From Phlebotomus papatasi (Eukaryota; Arthropoda; Insecta; Diptera; Psychodidae): 64,000 nucleotides of DNA. The stretch spans positions 64,986,712-65,050,711 of the forward strand of contig NC_077224.1 in NCBI RefSeq assembly GCF_024763615.1, given 5' to 3'. The position numbers and the translations under genes are program-made. Numbering within the stretch: the first letter of the stretch is position 1; each line of letters begins with the position of its first letter. The notes under the pieces were generated by a model. It made no database searches and was not told the origin of the DNA. It saw only the letters and a program-made list of their open reading frames with translations. Shown here in pieces: positions 56,901 to 64,000 of the stretch.

Positions 56901-59900
56901 TATAGTACGTGGGATTGTGAGGAAGAGTTCCACTCGTGCAACGATGATTACAACGAAAATCATCATCAATATCAAGCACATTAGCAAGCAGGGATTTTGA
57001 TGATCTGAAAAATTTAATTGTATTTTTTTTTCAAAATAATTCCACCAAACATTCAGTTTAATTGCCATTTTATGGGTATTTTAGCCGAATGTACTTACCG
57101 CTCTTTCAGTTCAACATTCTGTATCTGTTGCTTCTCTTTTGCCCCACTAATTGTTGGACATTCAAAGCCATCCTGACCCGGGCGACTCATGCGAAGGATA
57201 CAAGGCAACCAGTATAAGAATACCACACGAATCTACCGAGGAAGAAATTAATTAAAATTTATGAACATCAACTCTGAAGCATTGCAATTTAATTTTTATC
57301 AATTACCCATTCTGACATTTCATGAGTGTCTGCATTTCTATGATGGTAATTCAAAATTAAAATTGTTGACACAACCGACGACGCTACCATAAACATAATG
57401 CAATTGAAGTAAGTTCCTGATGCAAAAGATAGAAAAAATATTGAACTGTTATTCTTGAAATCTGAGGATAATTTTCACTTCGGAGAATTTATCACATTTA
57501 CGTATTTTCTCTTGGAAAATTATTATAATGTTATATGAGAGAATATGGATTTTTTGTCAAATTTTGCCCGAATGGTAGTGCAGAATATTAACCGAATGAA
57601 TATTCGGGGATCTCTTGGTTTAATTGATAAGAGCATTCGGCTCCTGTGCACTTGGACTTCTAACTAGACTATCACAGTCAAGATCTCTGTACCTCTGTAC
57701 ATAAGAAAATAATAATAGTGAATAATATTAATATACCAAAAATTTTTGTATTCCTTTTTAGAGATTTGAAAAGGAACATTAATCCTAGAAAATAATCAAG
57801 AGATATTTTTATCTTCTTACTATCTGCCTCATTCCATTAACCCCTTAGGGACAATTAGATCACCGATGTTCCATTGCTAAAATATTCTTTAGACTATCCA
57901 AATTTATTTTATTTCTAATATTTATACAAAATAGTAAAGTGGAAGGTTGTAGTGATCTAGGATATTTTTTTGCAGATTTCCTATTATTTTCTTCAGTAGG
58001 AGTCATAAGTTTGTTACGGTGCTCATTTCTAGTGGAAGCAAATTATCGTATAATAGTAAACTCATGTTTTTTTTTTTAAATTATTTTCATAATCTTGAGG
58101 TACCTTTCAATTCAAATTTTATTTTATATTCCTATCTTTTATAATCAAGAATATTTTATAAAACTAATAAATTAATAATTATAATAATGCTGGCATAACA
58201 TGAAGGAACTAGACCTTCCCTAAAGGGGACTTCTAGACACGCATTATTATTTTTTATTATATGGGATGAGATTGTCAGCTCCTTGTCCCGTGGAATCAAA
58301 TGAAATGAAGCTTACTACTGGATGCAATTCGAACGCCTTTAACGTCCGAAAAATTGCTGGAAACATAAAGGGGATTGGAACCCGGGTAACTTGCATTATA
58401 GAGCGAGTGCTCTACCACTTGACCAATTGAGTTATTTACCTAAAATAAATTGCATGTTAATTTTTTTCCTCAAGGAAATCCACTTAACAGACGGTCGCTG
58501 ATAAACTGAAAAACTCTTTATTTTACTAAGTGTGAAAAGCGGTGAGCGTCGGGTAAGAAGAACCAAAAGAAAATTTACATGACAATGGCATCGATTTTGA
58601 AAATTGAGATTCTTTGCTGCTTAAATTAAGTGCTTCCTAATCAAATTCAATGTTTAAATGCTCGTTTAGTGCTAACATTTTGTAGGTCACTAAAAATATA
58701 TGTAATAAAACAAAATAATCTGAGACATTTTCTCAAAATTCACATGGGAATACACTTCCAAGGGAAGTTTTCGGAGGAACTCGAGAATAAAGGGAAGCAG
58801 AAAAGTTTGAAAATGGTGAGTTAGGGTGGTACATGGGAGAGAGAAAAAAAATATTTGCTAGTGCTATAAATATTGAAAGAACATTTTCCACACAATTTAT
58901 CGTTCTCAAACTTCATGAATAATAATTTTTCCTGACTCTCACCCTTTTTTGCATTTATATACATTTGAAGCTGAGTCAAAGACTTCTCATGTTGAAGTGA
59001 AACGGGCAGAAAAACAGCCCATGGGGCCACTAACTTGTCACTTTAGTGCCTCTTACGCCCTTTTGCAATGAGAAAAAAGTTCGTCTAATTCTTGAATTTA
59101 TATTGCGAATATTGTGCAATCATCCGCACCAAAATTGCCACACAAACGATAGTGCCACTTGAGAGTTTCAGCATGGTGGATAAATAATTCAGAATTTATC
59201 GGTATACATAAACTATAAATAATTCACAATGATAAATGGGATGGAAGAGGAGTAAAGAGAATATTACTGTCGATCGGAAAAAGCTTTGTGCATTTCAACG
59301 TGAAAATCCCACAAAGTCCTCTTTTTTTAAGCCCAAGCTTCACCAACTGAGCTTACAAAACAATTCCATGCCACGGTAGAATCTAATGAAATAACAAATA
59401 GAAAATTCTGCTCAGTGATCTAAACTTGTGGTCACCCATAGGGTACAATTGCAAGCCCCGAGGCTTGTCTTTTTGTGGTAAAGTCACCCTTTCCCTTTGA
59501 ACATCTACTGCCGGATATTTGTCTAGATTAAGATATCAAATGTGATGCTCATGCCTGGTTGGTAGTATAAATTTTTCAACTTTATGATTTTCCGTTCAAT
59601 ATATTCAATCAACATACGTCTGTTTTTTCTCTATAGACTTTAAAAAAAACACACATTTTTATTTCAGCAAATTTATCAATATTTATCTCGTATTATACAC
59701 ATGCCATAAAATATTTCATTCCATAAAATATTTAATCCTGTAACGTTATCTGATTGACTAGAATTTGAAAGCATGCAAAGTTTTAGCCGATCAGAAACTC
59801 TTTTTACGAACTAAAAGAAAATTTTGAAAATAAAATTTAAAAACTGTTGAAAATATTTTATATATCAATTTATTAATAAATTGGCAAATAAGTTAATAAG

Positions 59901-62900
59901 TTGCTTAACAATGTTCTCATATAAAACGCCGTTTAATGATTCTCCATCATAATTAATTAGTACTACATTATTAATGGAGTGGTCATCAATTTTGCCCAAG
60001 TCATCAAATACAATTTGTAAATTTTTAAAATCAGTCATGTGATGAAATTTCTTTAAGTGAAATAAATTGCCAATTAAATCTTAAAGTGAATCCCCTTTTT
60101 GATCATAAGGGTGAATACGGTCAGAATTACCCCCGAAGGCCAATTTCCTTTACCGCAAAATTGAAAATGTTCAATTGATTATTTATAGAGGAATGTTTAC
60201 TCACCTAGAAGAGGCACAGCATCTGAAGTGGCCGGCATTGTTTCAGCCACCATGTTTAGGAAGACGGTTAGTGACAAAAGAATTGTTACTCCTGCAATAA
60301 AACACACCAAATTTAATTTTCTAAAGTAACAATTAAATTTATAGCTTAATTCAATTATAAATATTTGAAAACAAAACAGAAATTTATGATAATTTTCGTC
60401 AACTTTTATTCTATTTAACTAAATATCGACTAAAATCTTGGGAATCGAAAGGAGCGTACAGCGCCCCTTGCGGAAGAAAACAGCGCCCTCACGCGGAGAC
60501 AAGCTTATCAGTATTTAATTTTAGTGTTCTAAATGAATTGAATAGCATTAGTAATTAGATGTAGGGGAGGGTGAGTTCGGTTCAGTCAACTTTTAGATTT
60601 TTCTTCGAACTTCTCGAGAATGAGCTAAAACCTTTACATAACTAAAACAGTTCTTGAACCCCACTTTCACTAAAATAATTAACTTCGAATACACAATCGG
60701 TTGTATTTTGTTCTTTATTTTTTAATTTCAATTTTTTTTATTTATTTTATTAAAGTAACGTGATAAAATCATAAAATATTATATTTATCACTGGATGAAT
60801 TCTATGATAGTTCTGAAGACTTTGTTTTAGGTTCTAAAAGTATAGGAGAGGAGGTGTAATTTTATCCTGAGTCACAGAAAAGTTTCTTGTGTCCAAAAAT
60901 TACATTCTAATTTACAGCCATCATAATCTAAGAATATTCATAGATGAAGTTCATAAAGTTATTTGGTTCGAAATCAATCAAAATAAGAAAAAGAAGTTCC
61001 GTAGGGGCCTTAACAGTCCTGATAATTAGCCGAGTGACGACTTAGCCTAATTATATTCGGAAAAATGGTTGAACTAGGGGGAGGTGGGGCTATTTTGAGC
61101 TGTGGGGCTATTTTGAGCTGTGGGGCTACATTGTTATACGATTTTATCGCATATTTCTAATGGAAACTGGGTTCTAACATGATTTAATTTGGATACACAA
61201 AGTAATTGTGGATCTAAATAAAATAATTGTAAGGTCCAGCTTTATTTAGAAATAGGCGGAAAAGTCGTATAACAATCTAGCTACGCAGCTCAAAGTAGCC
61301 ACACATACCTTTCAATAATTTCCACTAAGCTGTGCTTCGGATTAAATCGTAAGTCTGTTAAGGACCTAGGTACGGATGACTTTACCCCCTGCTTTTCGTA
61401 AGTTTTTCTTTATAATTTTATCATTTAAAAAAATTATTTTACTTAAGTCAAGCTCGCCAGGGGAATCCACGGGGAATCCGGGGAATTCTTGGGGGCCTAG
61501 GGAACCCATAAAGTTTTTAGAGAACGTAATCATTATGTAAAAATCGACGTTGATAAAAAGGATATGTGTGAACTGAAGTTCGTCGGAGGATTCAGAGATA
61601 CTCTAGGAAAACATAAAACATCAACTCTTTCCAGAGCTTTCGGCACAGTCTACAAGTCATCATCACTGGCTGGACCAACAAAAGAGCCCGTTTATTTTCT
61701 ATTAGCGAACATTTTTTCTGTACTGCATTTTTCGTACTTCCTTTTGAATGACCAGGCATGAAATGTTGACAAAACTCTGGTATAAATTCCCAATTCTCGA
61801 GTATCAGTTCTTATTTATACTCAAGTAAGTTTGAAAAATGTTGCACAGAAGAAATGTGTATTAGAAATAGAATATAAAAAGGCTCTCTTTTGATCCAGCC
61901 ACTGCACTGATGAAGGCTTGGAGATCAAGCCAAAAGCTCTGGAAAAAGTTGATGTTTTCCCAGAGTATTTCCAAATTTCCCGACGTACTCCGGTTCTCAC
62001 ATATTCTTTTCAGAGAACTCACGGAAAGGGATAAGAAACCCATCAATTCTTCAGGGAACTCTCCGGGAATCCGGAGAATTCATATATTTTTTTCAGGGAA
62101 CCCCAAGAATCCTTATATTTCGACTTATCTTAAAATTGGCCCTGGCGATTTCCTTCATTTTTGGATGCATTTTGGAGGTAGTCTAGCTCAACATGTCGAC
62201 ATCGACACCTATCTCCAGAGAAATCGCCATGTTGGATTATTCAATGTCCAATTTCAACCACCCTTTTCAACGGAATATTTTTCAAGGAACACACAAGGAA
62301 CCCGTATATTTTTTCAGGGAATAAGGGGAACTCAGGGAACCTAATTTTTTCTCGGGGAACCAAGAATTCGAGCCACTCGAAATGCTTACACTGTGAGAGA
62401 AATCCAAAAAAAATTAAAATAACATTCCGGAAATGTTTATTTTACCTTGCAAAATTGATCCGAAATTGGTGTAAATGTTATGCTTTTTAGGTGTATTATG
62501 GGTTAAAGTTATCCTTTTACATGCTAATTTTACACTTAGAAAGGTGTAAAATTAACATAAAAAATGTTGATATATTTTTACACCTAAAAAGTGTAAAAGT
62601 TATGAGGAAAAAAAGTTAATCGCACCCCTGTTTTTTCTCAGTGTATGAATAACCCCTTCATAATGTCTAATAAATGGATAGTTGGAACACTTGAAAATGG
62701 TTTAGAGTGTAAGCAATATAAAATGCATTATCGTTTTCTAAGTTTTTAATTAAGTCTCAAACTGCTGAAACTACATCTTTTTTCCCTGTCAATTGCTCCA
62801 ATGTGAAAGATATAGTCATTCTACCATTTAAATAAAATATTTTAACCTTGAAAGACAAATCAAATTCAAGGATATTGTAATTATTTTTTAACAATTCAGA

Positions 62901-63551
62901 GCCCAACTGTAAGTCACAGACTATACTTTAAATCTTGCTTATGAAATAGCTTTAAAATTTAAATTGTAATTCATACCCACAACTGCTCCACCCTCCTCTA
63001 TACCATTTCTTGTCCTATAATAACTGGTTATATAAGATTTTAGAAAATTTTGTCACGTACATAGTTACATCTAATAAGCTCATCTGTATTGTTGTTTTGT
63101 TCTAATGAATTTCTTGCAGTATAATAGCATTTTTTGGTACTTTAGGTGTTGACAAATAAATAAAATCAGAAATAGCTGTTCTGGAAAAAAGCTTCCAAAA
63201 TTTTGTCTTACCAAGCGAGAGTTTTTCACCGGAATCTGGTGGCAGTGTGAATCCCAACAGTGCCATCGATGCAATCAGTACACATGGCACGATTAAGTTA
63301 AAAAAATAGTACAAGGTTTTCCGTCGGATTAATATGGCAAATGTTATATCGATATAAGGTTCAGGGCAGCAATTGTAGTAAATTTCATTACGTTTTCCGG
63401 GAACACCTATGGTCAAATAGTGATAAAGTGTTAAAGACCCCCCTGGGTAGATAATTTGAACTTAATTGCCCTCACCTAGTAACTCCCATTCGCCATTTGT
63501 TATAAAACTACTGATATCTCCTCCTGCCTCATCTTGGAGCTGAAGATCGAG
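44797..63551 (-). CDS. nAChRalpha7: Nicotinic acetylcholine receptor alpha subunit, alpha7-like, partial (3' exons)
   Basis: This is a subunit of the insect pentameric cation channel opened by acetylcholine at synapses. Exons 63551-63476, 63406-63212, 60291-60205, 57416-57307, 57232-57099, 57004-56888, 56732-56597 and 44949-44797 join in frame for 335 residues plus stop. Visible parts are the vicinal Cys pair YYNCCPEPY that marks alpha subunits, TM1 (YFFNLIVPCVLIASMALLGF), TM2 with GEKLSLG, TM3 (YFNCIMFMVASSVVSTI), the cytoplasmic loop (SRPGQDG, KSLLANVLDIDDDF), and TM4 (DWKFAAMVVDRLCLIIF). The sequence falls in the insect alpha5/6/7 group. The loop CNHRC and QGDDGSVGP, KELRWITDQ and the end SAPHFIF are, from memory, closer to alpha7 than alpha6. 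The N-terminal ligand-binding exons lie past the window edge. No second TM2 exon was seen. The last intron is 11.6 kb and holds an LTR element. Confidence 0.9.
45540..45760. repeat. Dispersed block shared with 19880-20095
   Basis: TCCGGTTCYAGTRAACAGAA and ATCCGTTGGAAAGGTAA occur in the same order at 45688-45740 and 20043-20094, with T-rich sequence before both. The last part looks like a splice donor (AAAGGTAA), so this could derive from an exon of an element. No frame supports that. Confidence 0.55.
45951..46181. mobile_element. Palindromic MITE, tandem unit 1
   Basis: It begins GGGTATGAATTCTGAGA and ends with the complement TCTCAGAATTCATACCC. The arms include CGTGAG-TTTTTCACGTGAGAA, with a CACGTG core on each side. 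Confidence 0.85.
46183..46410. mobile_element. Palindromic MITE, tandem unit 2
   Basis: A second copy of the same palindrome follows after one base (GGGTATGAATTCTGACTGAG to CTCAGAATTCATATCC). The two copies share their order of interior blocks with about 80% identity by eye. Confidence 0.85.
46585..46646. repeat. 17-bp tandem repeat, 3.6 copies
   Basis: ATTTCGGCCAGATTGCA starts at 46585, 46602 and 46619 (one or two changes), with a partial fourth. GTGGCCGAAATATTACC at 46811 is a likely inverted partner, so this may be the sub-terminal part of another element. Confidence 0.75.
47518..47807. repeat. LTR, left copy
   Basis: 290 bp, TGTAAGCCCAGATGGGGCTC to CTCTACA. It contains a short palindrome (AGCCCAGATGGGGCT) near its left tip and a plus-strand AATAAA in its last 90 bp. 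Confidence 0.92.
48793..49033. mobile_element. MITE inside the LTR element (TAAGGTAAAGTACCC)
   Basis: TAAGGTAAAGTACCC and GGGTACTTTACCTTA bound a 241-bp unit; CGACCGG and GAGGAACC blocks recur in both arms. It is inserted in the LTR element interior, and a TTA-type duplication is possible. Confidence 0.85.
54250..54539. repeat. LTR, right copy
   Basis: Reading both copies base by base, I found no difference from the left LTR. It is followed by ATTA, matching the left flank. Confidence 0.92.
54544..55262. other. Receptor intron DNA, nothing recognised
   Basis: AT-rich intron sequence with no coding or repeat ends. A GAACCGGT-like word occurs near 54943. Confidence 0.4.
55263..55641. mobile_element. 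MITE, family B, copy 2 (opposite orientation)
   Basis: It matches 16173-16550 in reverse complement over its length: ATGGCGTTATCACACTT at the left and GCAAAATTTGATAAAAATTG-like interior blocks. The right tip has diverged. Confidence 0.82.
55642..56596. other. Receptor intron DNA next to the MA-helix exon, nothing recognised
   Basis: AT-rich. A near-palindromic TATGCATACCATGCATAC block at about 56437 also occurs at about 11278 in another gene's intron. Confidence 0.4.
56597..56732 (-). CDS. nAChRalpha7: nAChR exon: end of the intracellular loop (MA helix)
   Basis: QGDDGSVGP, then HETISHTCLSSSAEYELALI and KELRWITDQ, the amphipathic helix before TM4. The donor is GTAAGT, phase 0, followed by the 11.6-kb intron. 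Confidence 0.92.
56888..57004 (-). CDS. nAChRalpha7: nAChR exon: intracellular loop with DIDDDF
   Basis: SSKSLLANVLDIDDDFRCNH followed by the cysteine and TLPHNPTYYRTVF, ending in a split Arg codon at donor GTGTGT. This loop is variable between subunits and is one basis for the alpha7 call. Confidence 0.9.
57099..57232 (-). CDS. nAChRalpha7: nAChR exon: start of the intracellular loop
   Basis: IRVVFLYWLPCILRMSRPGQ followed by GFECPT and NVELKE, with a split Arg codon at donor GTAAGT. The WLP-LRMSRPG motif is typical of this subunit group. Confidence 0.92.
57307..57416 (-). CDS. nAChRalpha7: nAChR exon: TM3
   Basis: TYFNCIMFMVASSVVSTILI then NYHHRNADTHEMSEW, the sequence leading into the cytoplasmic loop. 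The acceptor is TTGCATCAG and the donor GTAATT. Confidence 0.94.
57838..57900. repeat. Family C fragment
   Basis: TTAACCCCTTAGGGACAATT then TCACCGATGTTCC is a diverged, reverse-complement match to the right end of 23592-24039. Confidence 0.55.
58175..58440 (-). mobile_element. tRNA-derived SINE
   Basis: On the minus strand, the head reads like a tRNA with an A box (TCAAGTGGTAGAGC) and a B box (GGTTCCAATCC), but its acceptor stem does not pair and its anticodon loop is too long. A body of about 170 bp follows and ends in ATTATTATAATTATTAA. CTAATAAATT before and CTAAAATAAATT after are likely target-site duplications. It lies in the receptor intron, on the same strand as the gene. Confidence 0.72.
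58441..60204. other. Receptor intron DNA; no alternative TM2 exon found
   Basis: Read in all minus-strand frames for a second copy of the LLSLTVFLN/SDAVPLL segment; none was found. No element ends were seen either. Confidence 0.4.
60205..60291 (-). CDS. nAChRalpha7: nAChR exon: TM2 (87 nt)
   Basis: VTILLSLTVFLNMVAETMP and the following SDAVPLL form the pore-lining helix. The acceptor is TTTATTGCAG and the donor GTGAGT; both ends split Gly codons. In fly alpha6 this position is, as I recall, occupied by mutually exclusive alternative exons; only this copy was seen here. Confidence 0.93.
61083..61310. repeat. Inverted-repeat unit with tandem GTGGGGCTATTTTGAGCT
   Basis: GTGGGGCTATTTTGAGCT is repeated nearly three times at 61084-61130, and a complement (AGCTCAAAGTAGCCACACA) lies at 61288-61306. 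This is probably a short transposon whose left tip was amplified. Confidence 0.6.
61451..61520. repeat. GGGGAATCC-type short repeats
   Basis: GGGGAATCCACGGGGAATCC and similar units recur here, and looser CAGGGAAC/GGGGAACC units follow at about 62045-62370, around the foldback at 61590-61975. Confidence 0.5.
61590..61975. mobile_element. Foldback element, AAAGCTCTGGAA family
   Basis: Arms of about 90 bp pair across a roughly 190-bp loop: AACATCAACTCTTTCCAGAG with CTCTGGAAAAAGTTGATGTT, and CACTGGCTGGACCAACAAAA with a TTTTGATCCAGCC block. The arms share AAAGCTCTGG and the GATGAAGGC-like motif with 37241-37747. Confidence 0.72.
62387..62645. mobile_element. MITE, family D (CACTGAGAAAAA), copy 2
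   Basis: It is the reverse complement of 21082-21332 along its full length, with TA at both borders. ACATTCCGGAAATGTT is a palindrome in both copies. Confidence 0.85.
63212..63406 (-). CDS. nAChRalpha7: nAChR exon: CC loop and TM1
   Basis: It begins GVPGKRNEIYYNCC and includes PEPYIDITFAI, TM1 and the start of the pore segment LPPDSGEKLSLG. The last Gly codon is split with the next exon. Confidence 0.95.
63476..63551 (-). CDS. nAChRalpha7: nAChR exon: end of ligand-binding domain
   Basis: LDLQLQDEAGGDISSF then TNGEWELL, ending with one base of a Gly codon at donor GTGAGG. The acceptor is TTATTGCAG. This is the first exon inside the window, and it opens in phase 0. Confidence 0.88.
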
Positions 63552-64000
63552 CTGCAATAAAGACAAAGCAAAGCTTTTATTAACCAATTGGATTTTTTTT
63601 GATCTGGCTTAATAGCTATATAGTGCATCTGTTTGCCATGAAAAGAGTCACACGCAGTTGCACATAGTCATTTAAATTGTATAAACAGTTTTCATGCATT
63701 TAAATTGGAAAAGTCAGAGATTATCTTTCCCTTTAATTCCCCACAATTCTCGCTACCCTGCAAAAATATCACTTTCCATTTTGGAAAATTCTTCAATTAA
63801 AGGGACTTTAAATGGAAGAATTTAAAATGAAAATGTTGATTCAATAAATGTGCAACATAGTTAAATTTATTCTTGTAGACGCAATATCCTGAAGCTTCTA
63901 TGCATTTTACCAAGCAACATGAATTGTGCGAGTGAATGATGTTCTTTCTATGCAAATGATGCTTCGTATATTTATACAAGAACTCCTCGACCGCAGTTCA
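63552..64000. other. Upstream receptor intron, nothing recognised
   Basis: Intron DNA before the first receptor exon in the window; the preceding exon lies beyond the edge. Confidence 0.5.

Noticed and set aside
58367..58440. Second tRNA gene on the minus strand
   Set aside because: A and B boxes are present but the acceptor stem does not pair and the anticodon loop is too long; it is the head of a SINE.
61910..62344. 144-codon plus-strand frame
   Set aside because: It runs from the arm of a foldback into GGGGAACC-type repeats; composition and position indicate repeat DNA.

Overview
This window comes from an insect nuclear genome. It is AT-rich, has genes with widely spaced exons and GT-AG introns, tRNA-derived SINEs, many short inverted-repeat transposons (MITEs), Tc1/mariner remnants and an LTR element. 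The recognisable proteins read most like dipteran orthologues; a nematoceran fly (sand fly or mosquito type) is a reasonable inference, but nothing in the window names the species.

Four protein-coding genes could be assembled exon by exon, with splice sites and reading phases that agree. (1) CSN2, COP9 signalosome subunit 2 (minus strand, ATG at 8635, stop at 1352, 4 coding exons, 444 codons). (2) BORCS8, a subunit of the lysosome-positioning BORC complex (plus strand, exons 8932-8971, 12979-13156 and 13218-13542, 180 codons). Its first exon is only 40 nt. CSN2 and BORCS8 are head to head with 296 bp between their ATGs, so they probably share a bidirectional promoter. (3) A 611-residue single-pass leucine-rich-repeat membrane protein (minus, four exons between 34869 and 15568, introns up to 10.6 kb). 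(4) The 3' two thirds of an alpha6/alpha7-type nicotinic acetylcholine receptor subunit (minus, eight exons from 63551 to 44797; the 5' exons lie beyond the right edge). The C-terminal sequence favours alpha7.

One intact tRNA-Pro(TGG) lies inside the third CSN2 intron on the same strand. Two tRNA-derived SINEs are visible, one with a perfect 12-bp target-site duplication.

Most of the remaining DNA is repeats, and nesting is common. 2883-7100 (CSN2 intron): MITEs, a 5'-truncated non-LTR retrotransposon, a SINE. 9700-12650 (BORCS8 intron): inverted-repeat elements and a MITE. 16170-34270 (LRR gene introns): a series of MITEs and a 4.15-kb terminal-inverted-repeat element at 25144-29297 that contains a second inverted-repeat element and a 1.43-kb Tc1-derived foldback. 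35445-37760: Tc1-type ends and a 507-bp foldback element with 12-bp direct repeats. 37760-44796: strongly T-rich DNA downstream of the receptor gene, with a 1.6-kb hierarchical tandem array at 41810-43420. 45540-56590 (last receptor intron, 11.6 kb): nested inverted-repeat elements and a 7.0-kb LTR element with two apparently identical 290-bp LTRs, an ATTA duplication and no long open frame.

No new multi-gene system was found. The items most worth following are the divergent CSN2/BORCS8 pair, the young but apparently non-coding LTR element in the receptor intron, the nested foldback composite, the dual-TSD foldback family, and two loci that act as mutual empty-site controls for a LINE and a MITE insertion.
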